From an uncultured Lachnospiraceae bacterium (GTDB lineage: Bacteria; Bacillota; Clostridia; Lachnospirales; Lachnospiraceae): a stretch of 45,489 nucleotides of DNA. The translations under genes were made by a program, and so were the position numbers. The stretch is from positions 1 to 45,489 of the forward strand of contig CAMJGH010000014.1 of assembly GCA_946405185.1 (NCBI GenBank), written 5' to 3'. Positions 24,262 through 32,520 of this stretch are shown here, one piece after another. The notes beneath the pieces are model-generated. The model was not told the DNA's origin. It was given only the letters and a program-made list of their open reading frames with translations, and did not search any database. The stretch's first letter is position 1. The number at the start of each line of letters is the position of its first letter.

Positions 24262-26001
24262 TTACTTCTTCATGCCGGGCATCGCCCAAGTGTGATGGTC
24301 AACGTGCAGAAGCTCTTCGGCTTTCTCGCTCATCGGCTCATCCAGATAGTTGTTGTACAGATCCATGATCTGCGGGTTCTCGTGCGAGAAGCGCATGTTG
24401 GAGTTCTTGTCGATGTTCCACAGGATGTCGCCGCGGACCTTCGCCAGTTCCTCACCGTCGTGGATGGGCTGTCCGCCGCCGCCGGTGCAGCCGCCCGGGC
24501 AGGCCATGCACTCGATGAAGTCGAAGTGCTCCCTGCCGGAACGGATGTCCTCGATGATCTGCCGGACGTTGCCCAGACCGCTGACCACGGCCACGCGGAC
24601 ATCGCCCGCGCCGGGCACGTTGATGGTCGCAACCTTCCGGCCGCCCTCACCGGCGATCACCTGGAAGGCGTCCACATCCGGATTCTTGCCGGTGATCATG
24701 TGGTAGGCGGTACGCAGGGCCGCCACCATGACGCCGCCGGAAGCGCCGAACACCACGCCCGCGCCGGAGCCGCGCCCGATCAGCACATCGAACGGCGTGC
24801 GCTCAAGGAGAGCCGGGTTGATGCGCTCACCGCGAAGCATCCGGACCAGCTCACGGGTGGTGATGACCACGTCCACATCGTGGCCGGTTTCGGCCGCATC
24901 CATGCCCGGACGGAGGTGCTCCTCCTTCTTGGCCAGGCACGGCATGATGGAGACGACGAAGATCTTCTTCGGGTCGATGTTCATCTTCTCGGCGAAGTAC
25001 GTCTTGATGATGGCGCCGAACATCTGCTGCGGCGACTTGGAGGTGGAGAGATTGTCCACCATGTCCGGATACTGGCCCTTGCAGAAGCGCAGCCACCCCG
25101 GGCAGCAGGACGTGAACATAGGCCACTTGTACTGGTCTTTGTGGGTGAAGCGGTGGATGAACTCCGTGGCTTCCTCCATGACCGTCAGGTCGGCGGCGAA
25201 ATCCGTATCGAACACGTAGTCAAAGCCCATCATCTTGAGGGCGGTGACCATGTGCTTGGCCGTAGCCTGGTCCGGATCGATGCCGAAGTACTCCTGCCAG
25301 GACGTACGCACGGCCGGCGCGATCTGCGCCACCACGACCGTTTCCGGATCCGCCAGGGCGGAGAAGATCTTTCCGGTATCGTCGCGCTCCTGCAGGGCGC
25401 CGACCGGACAGTGCGTGATGCACTGGCCGCAGTAAGTGCACAGGGACGATGCGATGTCCGCAGCGCCGGAGACACCCACGCGGGTGCGGGAGCCGGTACC
25501 GATCAGGTCCCAGATGTTGACGGTCTGCATCTCCTGGCAGATCTGCACGCAGCGCATACATTTCACGCACCGGTTCTCGATCTTGATCAGGGGGTTTTTG
25601 AAGTCTTCCTTGTCGACCGCCAGCTCGCGCGGATAGTGCTCGCCCAGGAAGTTGTAGTCGTTCGCCAGGCTCTGCAGGCGGCAGTTGCCGCTGCGGGTGC
25701 AGTGCGTGCAGTTGGTGTCGTGCTGGCTTAAGATCAGCCGGAGGTTCACGCGGCGGGACGTACGCACGCGGGGCGTGCTGGTATGGATGACCATGCCCTC
25801 TTCCACGGGCGTGTTGCACGAAGGCACCAGCGTATCATGGCCTTCCACCTCGACCACACAGATGCGGCAGGCGCCGATCTCGTTGATCTCTTTGAGGTAG
25901 CACAGCGTGGGGATCTCAATGCCCAGCTGCCTGGAGGCGTCGAGGATGGTCGTCCCCTCGGGGACGGACACCGGGATGTTGTCGATCGTGATATTTACCA
26001 T
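24262..26001 (-). CDS. [FeFe] hydrogenase, HndD-like catalytic subunit
   Basis: 579 residues. A plant-type [2Fe-2S] ferredoxin domain is at 1-75 (GACRICVVEVEG), the His-Cys-type cluster region HDTNCTHCTRSGNCRLQ, then two [4Fe-4S] sites (CVKCMRCVQIC and CTYCGQCITHCPVGA). The H-cluster domain has all three signatures: TSCCPGW, MPCLAKKEE and ECMACPGGCTGGGGQP. The first Cys of TSCC is the usual proton-relay residue. It makes H2 from reduced carriers in the cytoplasm. The start ATG overlaps the partner gene's stop by seven bases. Classical partners NuoE- and NuoF-like subunits are not next to it; the partner is the fusion gene at 25995. Confidence 0.96.
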   Translation of the reverse strand: MVNITIDNIPVSVPEGTTILDASRQLGIEIPTLCYLKEINEIGACRICVVEVEGHDTLVPSCNTPVEEGMVIHTSTPRVRTSRRVNLRLILSQHDTNCTHCTRSGNCRLQSLANDYNFLGEHYPRELAVDKEDFKNPLIKIENRCVKCMRCVQICQEMQTVNIWDLIGTGSRTRVGVSGAADIASSLCTYCGQCITHCPVGALQERDDTGKIFSALADPETVVVAQIAPAVRTSWQEYFGIDPDQATAKHMVTALKMMGFDYVFDTDFAADLTVMEEATEFIHRFTHKDQYKWPMFTSCCPGWLRFCKGQYPDMVDNLSTSKSPQQMFGAIIKTYFAEKMNIDPKKIFVVSIMPCLAKKEEHLRPGMDAAETGHDVDVVITTRELVRMLRGERINPALLERTPFDVLIGRGSGAGVVFGASGGVMVAALRTAYHMITGKNPDVDAFQVIAGEGGRKVATINVPGAGDVRVAVVSGLGNVRQIIEDIRSGREHFDFIECMACPGGCTGGGGQPIHDGEELAKVRGDILWNIDKNSNMRFSHENPQIMDLYNNYLDEPMSEKAEELLHVDHHTWAMPGMKK

Positions 26002-27824
26002 TTCTTCTCTCTCCCTCCTCTGAAGACGCCGTAGCCGAAGTAGTCGCAGCGCAGGCAGCGGTCGGATTCGATGGAGGCGCCTTCACAGGTCAGGCCGCAC
26101 TCGATATCCTTGAAGTCGCCCGCTCTCTCCTCGCTGTCGCGGCCGGTGATGTTGATGCGGCCGCGCGGGGTGCGGTTTTTGAGCTTCGGAGCGGGGATGT
26201 CGATATCCACGCTGATGGGATGATGGAAGCCGAGGAACTCGTCGATGTTGCCCGCGGCCACCTTGCCGGCCGCGATGGCCTTGATGGCGGTCGCCGGACC
26301 GGAGACGCAGTCGCCGCCGGAGAACACCTTGCGGTACTCCTTGACGGAACCGTCCTTGCCGGCCACGATGTTGCCCCACTTCACGGACATGCCGGCGTTG
26401 GCGAAGGTCTCGCTGTCAACCGCCTGGCCGACCGCCGCGATGACGATATCCACGTCCAGCACTTCCTCCGGAAGGGAGGCCTTGGTGGGACGGGGACGGC
26501 CGCCGCGGTCATATTCGCCGGAGAGCTGCGGCTGGATGGCGAGGCCGGCCACACGGCCTTCCTCATCCTTCTCCACGCGCACCGGCGCGTACAGGGTCTT
26601 CATCTCGACGCCTTCTTCCATGGCGCCGGTCACTTCCTCGGGAAGGGCTGTCATGTCCTCGATGCGGCGGCGGTATACGCAGTACACGCGCTCCGCACCC
26701 AGGCGGACGGACGTACGGCAGGCATCCATGGCCACGTTGCCGCCGCCGATGATGGCCACCTTCTTGCCGGTGAAATCCGGATGATTGCCGTCGCCGATGC
26801 CGCGCAGCAGTTCGACGGCGCTCATGACGCCTTCGGCGTCCTCGCCCTCGATGCCCACCTTGCGGTCGCTCTGCGCGCCGATGGCGATGTAGACGGCGTC
26901 AAACTCGGCGTTCAGCTTCTCAAACGTGATATCCTCGCCGATGTTCACATCGGTGTGGGCTTCGATGCCCACCGAGAGGATGGATTCGATCTCTTTGTCC
27001 AGCACTTCGCGCGGCAGACGGTAGGCCGGGATGCCATAGCGCAGCATGCCGCCCAGCTGGTGGCGCTTCTCGTAGATCACGGTCTTGTGGCCCATGAGGG
27101 TCAGGAAGTAGGCCGCGGTCAGGCCGCTGGGGCCGCCGCCCACGATGGCCACTTTCTTGCCGGTGGCCGGCGCGCACGGAGGATTCGGGACATCGCCCGC
27201 GTTGTCCACAGCAAAGCGCTTGAGGCCGCGGATGTTCAACGGCGCGTCGATCAGCTGCCGGCGGCAGCGCAGCTCGCACGGATGCTCGCAGACATAGGCG
27301 CACGCGGCGGGCATGGGGTTGTCCTTGCGGATGAGGGCTACGGCGTCGTCCGGACGGCCTTCGCTGATGAGGGCGATGTAGCCGGGGACATCCACGTTGG
27401 CCGGACAGAGGGCCACGCACGGCACCGGGAACTGGTGACGGCTGATGCAGTGGCGGGACTCGATGTGCTCCACGAAGTCATCGTGGAAGCCTGCCAGGGC
27501 TTTCAGGACCAGACGGGCGCCCTCCTGACCGATGGCGCAGTCCGCGGAATCCACGATGGCCTGTGCGGTCTCCTTGATGATGTCCAGCGTCCGCATGGTG
27601 GCTTTGCCGTCCAGCACCTGCTCCAACAGGTTTGCCAGCTGGCCGAGACCCACACGGCACGGCACGCACTTGCCGCACGACTGCGCATGGCTGATGCGCA
27701 GGTACGTCAGCGTCAGGTCCACGGGACAGAGTCCGGGCTGGTTGCCGATGATCTTCCGTTCGGTATCCTTGTAGATACCGTCCAGAACCTTGTCAATGTC
27801 GGCTTTGATGGTTAGTCTGCTCAA
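25995..27824 (-). CDS. Hydrogenase-linked flavin/iron-sulfur oxidoreductase: NuoF C-terminal module fused to a GltD-like domain
   Basis: 609 residues starting at a TTG with AAAGGAGG eight bases upstream. Residues about 30-120 match only the C-terminal cluster domain of NuoF (SCGKCVPCRVGL, with the fourth Cys near 95). No NuoF FMN/NADH domain is present. From about 140 the protein is GltD-like: CPANVDVPGYIALI, CEHPCELRCRR, GGGPSGLTAAYFL (FAD), GGGNVAMDACRTSVRLGA (NAD(P)), and GGDCVSGPATAIKAIAAGK. A C-terminal CLRCDYFGYG ends it. It probably passes electrons between NAD(P)H and the hydrogenase. The cofactor and any bifurcation are inference. Confidence 0.9.
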   Translation of the reverse strand: MSRLTIKADIDKVLDGIYKDTERKIIGNQPGLCPVDLTLTYLRISHAQSCGKCVPCRVGLGQLANLLEQVLDGKATMRTLDIIKETAQAIVDSADCAIGQEGARLVLKALAGFHDDFVEHIESRHCISRHQFPVPCVALCPANVDVPGYIALISEGRPDDAVALIRKDNPMPAACAYVCEHPCELRCRRQLIDAPLNIRGLKRFAVDNAGDVPNPPCAPATGKKVAIVGGGPSGLTAAYFLTLMGHKTVIYEKRHQLGGMLRYGIPAYRLPREVLDKEIESILSVGIEAHTDVNIGEDITFEKLNAEFDAVYIAIGAQSDRKVGIEGEDAEGVMSAVELLRGIGDGNHPDFTGKKVAIIGGGNVAMDACRTSVRLGAERVYCVYRRRIEDMTALPEEVTGAMEEGVEMKTLYAPVRVEKDEEGRVAGLAIQPQLSGEYDRGGRPRPTKASLPEEVLDVDIVIAAVGQAVDSETFANAGMSVKWGNIVAGKDGSVKEYRKVFSGGDCVSGPATAIKAIAAGKVAAGNIDEFLGFHHPISVDIDIPAPKLKNRTPRGRINITGRDSEERAGDFKDIECGLTCEGASIESDRCLRCDYFGYGVFRGGREKKW

Positions 27825-27840
27825 GACCGAATCCTCCTTT

Positions 27841-27856
27841 TGCCTGATGTCAGGCA
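27841..27856 (-). promoter_or_regulatory. Leader hairpin of the hydrogenase operon
   Basis: TGCCTG-ATGT-CAGGCA, immediately before the AAAGGAGG of the TTG start (ribosome-binding site at about 27833-27840). Confidence 0.45.
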
Positions 27857-27916
27857 GATATCCGATCAGGGGATTAATAGGCAGTCAACCCCCTTTTATC
27901 AATGTATAGCGTTCCT

Positions 27917-27945
27917 ATCGTATCCGATTGTTAATATTATGTCAA
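27917..27945 (-). promoter_or_regulatory. Promoter of the hydrogenase operon
   Basis: Minus strand: -35 TTGACA (27945-27940), 17-base spacer, -10 TACGAT (27922-27917). The -35 and spacer overlap a Rex-like site. Confidence 0.8.
27928..27945. promoter_or_regulatory. Candidate Rex (NADH-sensing repressor) operator
   Basis: TTGTTAATATTATGTCAA has a perfect TTGTTAA left half and four-base gap of the Rex site (TTGTTAA-n4-TTAACAA). The right half is degenerate (ATGTCAA, four of seven matches). It covers the -35 box. Confidence 0.45.
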
Positions 27946-28009
27946 CTGGCAATTCTGCACGGTTTTCAACGGGTTTGGCCCGGTCTTTGCAAAAATGTTG
28001 AAAAGGCGC

Positions 28010-28038
28010 TTGACATCACTGCTTTGACGTGTTAAAGT
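28010..28038 (+). promoter_or_regulatory. Promoter of the T-box / trpB2 transcript
   Basis: -35 TTGACA (28010-28015), 17-base spacer, -10 TAAAGT (28033-28038). Confidence 0.7.
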
Positions 28039-28041
28039 CAG

Positions 28042-28310
28042 CTAAACCGTTGAGGAAGAGTGAGTAGGTTTTCCTGGAGCTTGCACAGAGAGCGGCCGGT
28101 GCTGAGAAGGCCGCGAAGCAGGGATCTCCGAATGGACTTCTGAGGGCGAGCAGAAAAAGGGCTTCCTTTAGTATGTGAGACGGGGTGGCTGTCCGTTATC
28201 CGCAGCCGGCATATGTATGTATGCACTGAGAGGGCGCGCAAGCGTCAAGCCGGGTGGCACCGCAGGATTTCCAGTCCTGTCCCAGCTTGTTACTGGGACA
28301 GGACTTTTTT
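28042..28310 (+). promoter_or_regulatory. Tryptophan T-box riboswitch (tRNA-Trp sensing leader)
   Basis: Stem I begins near 28042 with GAGGAAGAGTGAGTAGG and carries GAGAAGGCC. The specifier loop reads GAATGGAC, with codon UGG at 28133-28135. The T-box core GGGTGGCACCGC is at 28252-28263, which pairs with the uncharged tRNA acceptor end. The terminator is at 28273-28310: 13-base arms AGTCCTGTCCCAG / CTGGGACAGGACT with TTTTTT. Uncharged tRNA-Trp should prevent termination and turn on the TrpB2 gene. This is a seen sequence pattern plus well-known T-box mechanism. Confidence 0.93.
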
Positions 28311-28410
28311 GTTTTCCAAAGTCTTTTGTCCCTCAATCTCAGTCACAGAGCACCGTTTCCGCGGTGCCCTGCCAGCCGTCTCCCGAACGGGAGAAGAAGG
28401 AGGACAAGAC

Positions 28411-29784
28411 ATGGCAGCCATCAACGACGTTCCTTACAAGATCTATCTCGAAGAGTCCGAAATGCCCAAGGCGTGGTACAACCTGCGCGCGGACATGAAG
28501 AACAAGCCCGCTCCCCTGCTCAACCCCGGCACGCATCAGCCGATGACGGCCGAAGAGCTCTCCGGCGTTTTCTGCGCGGATCTGGTGGCGCAGGAACTGG
28601 ACAACACCACGCCGTACTTTGAGATCCCGGAAGAGATCCGCAGCTTCTACAAGATGTACCGCCCCAGCCCGCTGGTGCGCGCCTACTTCCTGGAGAAGGC
28701 CCTCGGCACGCCGGCCAGGATCTACTACAAATTCGAAGGCAACAACACCTCCGGCAGCCACAAGCTCAACTCCGCCGTGGCGCAAGCCTACTACGCCAAG
28801 AAGCAGGGCCTGAAGGGCGTCACCACCGAGACCGGCGCCGGCCAGTGGGGCACCGCCCTCTCCATGGCCTGCTCGTTCTTTGATCTGGACTGCAAGGTGT
28901 ACATGGTCAAAGTCAGTTACGAGCAGAAGCCGTTCCGCCGCGAAGTCATGAAGGTGTACGGCGCGGACGTTACGCCGTCCCCGTCCATGACCACCGAGAT
29001 TGGCCGCAAGATCCTGGCCGAGCATCCGGGCACCACGGGGTCTCTTGGCTGCGCCATCTCCGAGGCCGTCGAAGTGGCCGTCTCCAACCCGGGCTACCGG
29101 TACGTGCTGGGGTCCGTTCTCAACCAGGTGCTGCTGCACCAGTCCGTCATCGGCCTCGAGACCAAGGCGGCGCTCGATAAGTACGGCATCAAGGCCGACA
29201 TCATCATCGGCTGCGCCGGCGGCGGCTCCAACCTGGGCGGCCTGATCGCGCCGTTCATGGGCGAGAAGCTGCGCGGCGAGGCGGACTACCGCATCATCGC
29301 CGTGGAACCGGCCTCCTGCCCGTCCTTCACCCGCGGCGTCTTTGCCTACGACTTCTGCGACACCGGCATGATCTGCCCGCTGGCCAAGATGTACACTCTC
29401 GGGTGCGATTTCATCCCGTCCGCCAACCACGCCGGCGGCCTGCGCTACCACGGCATGAGCCCGGTACTTTCGCAGCTCTACGATGACGGCCTCATGGAAG
29501 CCACCTCCGTGGAGCAGACCAAAGTCTTCGAGGCGGCCGAACAGTTCGCTCGCGTGGAAGGGATCCTCCCCGCCCCCGAAAGCAGCCATGCCATCCGCGT
29601 GGCCATCGACGAAGCCCTCAAGTGCAAAGAAACCGGCGAAGAAAAGACCATCGTCTTCGGCCTGACCGGCACCGGGTACTTTGATATGGTCGCGTACGAG
29701 AAGTTCCACAACGGAGAGATGACGGACTACATCCCGACGGATGAAGAGCTGGCGAAGTACCGCGCGATGCTGCCGCAGGTGTAA
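28411..29784 (+). CDS. trpB: Tryptophan synthase beta chain, TrpB2 type
   Basis: 457 residues from the ATG at 28411 (AAGGAGG upstream), longer than TrpB1 (about 400), with an N-terminal extension (MAAINDVPYKIYLEESEMPK). The PLP Lys is Lys118 in NNTSGSHKLN. The phosphate-binding GCAGGGSNLGG follows, and the blocks ETGAGQWGTA and HAGGLRYHGM are family-typical. TrpB2 enzymes condense indole and serine and often act without TrpA. No trpA, trpC or other trp gene is in the window, so it may use free indole, a salvage role. Regulated by the tryptophan T-box just upstream. Confidence 0.96.
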   Translation: MAAINDVPYKIYLEESEMPKAWYNLRADMKNKPAPLLNPGTHQPMTAEELSGVFCADLVAQELDNTTPYFEIPEEIRSFYKMYRPSPLVRAYFLEKALGTPARIYYKFEGNNTSGSHKLNSAVAQAYYAKKQGLKGVTTETGAGQWGTALSMACSFFDLDCKVYMVKVSYEQKPFRREVMKVYGADVTPSPSMTTEIGRKILAEHPGTTGSLGCAISEAVEVAVSNPGYRYVLGSVLNQVLLHQSVIGLETKAALDKYGIKADIIIGCAGGGSNLGGLIAPFMGEKLRGEADYRIIAVEPASCPSFTRGVFAYDFCDTGMICPLAKMYTLGCDFIPSANHAGGLRYHGMSPVLSQLYDDGLMEATSVEQTKVFEAAEQFARVEGILPAPESSHAIRVAIDEALKCKETGEEKTIVFGLTGTGYFDMVAYEKFHNGEMTDYIPTDEELAKYRAMLPQV

Positions 29785-29791
29785 ACCATTT

Positions 29792-29899
29792 GGGACGTAG
29801 CAAACTGGTACCAGCTGGGGACGTATCATTTTTGGTACAAAATGCACCAGTTGGGGACGTGTCAGAAATGGTGCATTTTGCACCACTAAGGGACAGATC
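29792..29899. repeat. Tandem GGGACGT-type palindromic repeats downstream of trpB2
   Basis: GGGAC occurs at 29792, 29818, 29854 and 29890, the last two intervals being exactly 36 bases. Between them, CAAAATGCACCA (29839-29850) and TGGTGCATTTTG (29869-29880) form a perfect inverted pair, and GGTGCA-TTT-TGCACC closes a small hairpin. Units have diverged from each other. The 133-bp element (29903-30035) follows directly. Confidence 0.75.
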
Positions 29900-29902
29900 A
29901 AA

Positions 29903-30035
29903 AAGGGGGTGTAAAAATAACCCCCGCTTAAAGCATCGCGCCAGGCTTCGCATGAAGCCTGGCGCCTGTTTTTCCTGAAAAAAGCTGCTATTCAGTGGAA
30001 AATAGCGTTTTTTCGCGTCACCAACCAACCGACCG
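29903..30035 (+). repeat. About 133-bp dispersed repeat, copy 1
   Basis: Matches 41735-41865 in reverse orientation with about five substitutions and two single-base gaps. It contains GGGGGT/ACCCCC near the start, then perfect 12-base arms GCGCCAGGCTTC / GAAGCCTGGCGC around GCAT, followed by CCTGTTTTTCC, then a single-stranded part ending CACCAACCAACCGACC. The hairpin and T-run would terminate the trpB2 transcript. Copy 2 lies just downstream of another gene in the same relative orientation. Confidence 0.9.
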
Positions 30036-30041
30036 GCGGCC

Positions 30042-31016
30042 TCACTGCGCTTCCAGGCATCCGAGGGCCTGTGCCACTTCCTCCGCCGTCGGCATGACCT
30101 TCAGCGCACCGCGGCGCTGGACCGTCAGTCCGGCAGCCGCATTGGCGATGCGCAGCGTGTTCCTCATGGCGGTCTCTGTCATCCCCTCCAGTCCGTAATC
30201 AAGGATACCGCCCAAAAGGCACGCGCAGAACGTGTCGCCGGCGCCGGTGGTATCCACGGCTTCCACGCCTTTGAGCGCCGGTTCGCGGCAGGTGCGCGCA
30301 CCGCACCACGCCTCGCTCCCCTTGTCGCCCGCCGTGACCGCCAGCAGGCGGATCTCCGGATAGTCCGTGCGGAGGCGGCGGATACCCTTGCGGATATCGG
30401 AGTAACCGGTCAGGAAGACCACCTCGTTGTCGGCGATCTTGACAATGTCGCTGTGGGCCAGTCCCCAGCCGATCTGCTCCTTGGCTTCCTCCGGCGACTT
30501 CCACAGCCGCTCGCGCAGGTTGGGATCAAACGAGATCAGGGCTCCTGCCCGGCGCGCCTGCCACACCGCGGCTTTGGTCGCTTCCCGGCTGGGTTCGTCC
30601 GTCAGGGAAAGGGAACCGAAATGGAAAATCCGGCACTGCGTGAGCCGCTCCGTATCCAGCTCCTCCTCCGTCAGGTTCATGTCTGCGCCCGGACTGCGGT
30701 AGAACGAAAAGCTCCGCTCCCCGTTCTGAGCGGTGTGGACAAACGCAAGTGTCGTCGGCACGGACTTGTCGCGCACAAGCCCGCCCGTATCGATGCCTGC
30801 TTCCGCCAGCGCGGACTCCAGGTGGTCGCCGAACATGTCGCTGCCCACCTTGCCGATGAACGCGCCGCTGTGCCCGAGCCGGGCCAGCATCGCCAGAACG
30901 TTGGCCGGCGCGCCGCCGGGGTTCGCCTCCAGCAGCGGATTGCCTTCCGGACTGTATCCTTTTTCCGTAAAATCGATCAGCAGCTCTCCCAGCGCTGTCA
31001 CATCCCAACGCTTCAT
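30042..31016 (-). CDS. Fructokinase, PfkB family
   Basis: 324 residues, with GGGGGAAA ahead of the ATG three bases after the upstream gene stop. PfkB features: GELLIDF start, NPGGAPANVLAMLARLG, DPNLRERLW, and the DTTGAGDTFCACLLGG anion-hole/catalytic-Asp motif. Phosphorylates fructose released by the two GH32 enzymes of this operon to fructose-6-phosphate. The stop lies 6 bases from the end of the 133-bp repeat, so the repeat may have inserted beside it. Last gene of the fructan operon. Confidence 0.92.
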   Translation of the reverse strand: MKRWDVTALGELLIDFTEKGYSPEGNPLLEANPGGAPANVLAMLARLGHSGAFIGKVGSDMFGDHLESALAEAGIDTGGLVRDKSVPTTLAFVHTAQNGERSFSFYRSPGADMNLTEEELDTERLTQCRIFHFGSLSLTDEPSREATKAAVWQARRAGALISFDPNLRERLWKSPEEAKEQIGWGLAHSDIVKIADNEVVFLTGYSDIRKGIRRLRTDYPEIRLLAVTAGDKGSEAWCGARTCREPALKGVEAVDTTGAGDTFCACLLGGILDYGLEGMTETAMRNTLRIANAAAGLTVQRRGALKVMPTAEEVAQALGCLEAQ

Positions 31017-31019
31017 GAC

Positions 31020-32507
31020 TTATTTCCCCCCGTCAAGCGCATACCGGATGACATCCATCCGAACCTCTCCGTCCGCCTCGAAAGAGATCCCGGCGGCGCC
31101 CGGGTCTGTAAAGATCGTCGCCGTCATCGTCTGCTCCCCGTCGTTGACGAACACTTCCACACTGAACCGGTCCACGATGATACGCAGATCCAGTTCCCCC
31201 TGCCGGTCTTTCACCAGGCACCGCCGCTGGTGGATGAAGGCGCGGCGGGAACCGGAAAACGTCCGGTCCAGTTTTAGGACCGACTCGTGCGGGCGGTAGC
31301 TGACTTCTGTGTATGCCTGCTCACCCTCCGCGATGTGCAGGGAAAACTTGTAGTACGTCCGGCCGTCCGCCGGCCGGATATGCAGGTTCAGTTCCACCGG
31401 CCGCCCTTCCACACCGGGAAGCACCCGGCGGCTGCTCACCGTCACGTCGCGGTACTCCACCCGGCCCGAACGCAGGCTTTCCAGCTCACGCACCGGCCGC
31501 TGGCAGAACTTTCCGTCCCGCAGGAACAGTTCCCGCGGGATCGTCATCTGCCCGAACCACTTGCGCTCATCGTAGCTGGGTGGACGGCAGGTGTCCCAGT
31601 TCTGCATCCATGCGATCATGATGCGCCGGCCGTCAGGCGCCAGGAGCGTCTGCGGTGCGTAAAAATCGATCCCGTAGTCGAGCGCCTGCTGTGTCTCCGG
31701 CGTGAACATCCCGGTCTCCTCGTCAAACGTCCCGGTCTGGGCGAGCGTCCCGTTGCCGTTCTGGTATTCGTACCCTTCCGGCAGCATATCCTGCGGGCTG
31801 ACGATGAGCACGGCCTTTCCGTCCATCATGAAGAAATCCGGGCATTCCCACATCCGCCCGAACCGCCCGTTGTCGCGGATGAGCGTGCCGACGCGCTTCC
31901 AGGAAAACCCGTCCTCGCTGCGGAACAGCAGCATGACGCCGTAGCGGTCCTTGCCGCAGCTCCCGGCGATACAGTTGTACCGCCCGTCCTCATCCCGCCA
32001 GATGTGCGGGTCCCGGAAATCATGACAGGAAAGCCCCTCGGGCAGGTCCTTTTCGTCCAGCACCGGATTCCCGGCATACTTGACGTAATTGACTCCGTCG
32101 CCGATGGCCAGGCACTGCGTCTGGTGATCCCGGTCCTCATCGCCGCCGGTTTTGCGGACGCCGGTATACATGAGGAGCTGGCGCCCGTCGTCCATCGTCA
32201 CCGCGCTTCCGGAAAAGCAGCCGAACGAATCGTAGGGCTCGTCCGGGGCAAGCGCCGCCGGCAGGTACGTCCAGTGGAGCAGGTCGTCGCTGACCGCGTG
32301 GCCCCAGTGCATGCTGTTCCACTCCGTACGGTACGGATAGTACTGATAAAACAGATGATACTGCCCCTTGTAATATGAAAATCCGTTCGGATCGTTCATC
32401 CACCCCGTCCGGGGAGTGAAATGGAACACCGGGCGGGCGGAAGCGGGGATAGCCGCTTCCGCCTGGTGTTCAAAGGCTCTCGCAAACAGCAGACTCTGAC
32501 TGATCAT
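31020..32507 (-). CDS. GH32 beta-fructosidase / sucrose-6-phosphate hydrolase, cytoplasmic
   Basis: 495 residues from the ATG at 32507, 13 bases after the upstream stop; a longer frame back to 32573 runs over the preceding gene and is rejected. The GH32 triad is complete: nucleophile Asp in WMNDPNG, transition-state stabiliser Asp in FRDPHIW, and acid/base Glu in WECPDFF. Catalytic five-blade domain to about residue 310, beta-sandwich to the end. No signal peptide, so it works inside the cell on imported fructo-oligosaccharides or sucrose. Followed by fructokinase with only three bases between. Confidence 0.94.
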   Translation of the reverse strand: MISQSLLFARAFEHQAEAAIPASARPVFHFTPRTGWMNDPNGFSYYKGQYHLFYQYYPYRTEWNSMHWGHAVSDDLLHWTYLPAALAPDEPYDSFGCFSGSAVTMDDGRQLLMYTGVRKTGGDEDRDHQTQCLAIGDGVNYVKYAGNPVLDEKDLPEGLSCHDFRDPHIWRDEDGRYNCIAGSCGKDRYGVMLLFRSEDGFSWKRVGTLIRDNGRFGRMWECPDFFMMDGKAVLIVSPQDMLPEGYEYQNGNGTLAQTGTFDEETGMFTPETQQALDYGIDFYAPQTLLAPDGRRIMIAWMQNWDTCRPPSYDERKWFGQMTIPRELFLRDGKFCQRPVRELESLRSGRVEYRDVTVSSRRVLPGVEGRPVELNLHIRPADGRTYYKFSLHIAEGEQAYTEVSYRPHESVLKLDRTFSGSRRAFIHQRRCLVKDRQGELDLRIIVDRFSVEVFVNDGEQTMTATIFTDPGAAGISFEADGEVRMDVIRYALDGGK

Positions 32508-32520
32508 TCCAACTGCAACC

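Noticed and set aside
29792..29899. CRISPR-like array because of the 36-base period.
   Set aside because: The repeated core is only about eight bases, the units differ, the spacers contain internal palindromes, and no cas genes are in the window.
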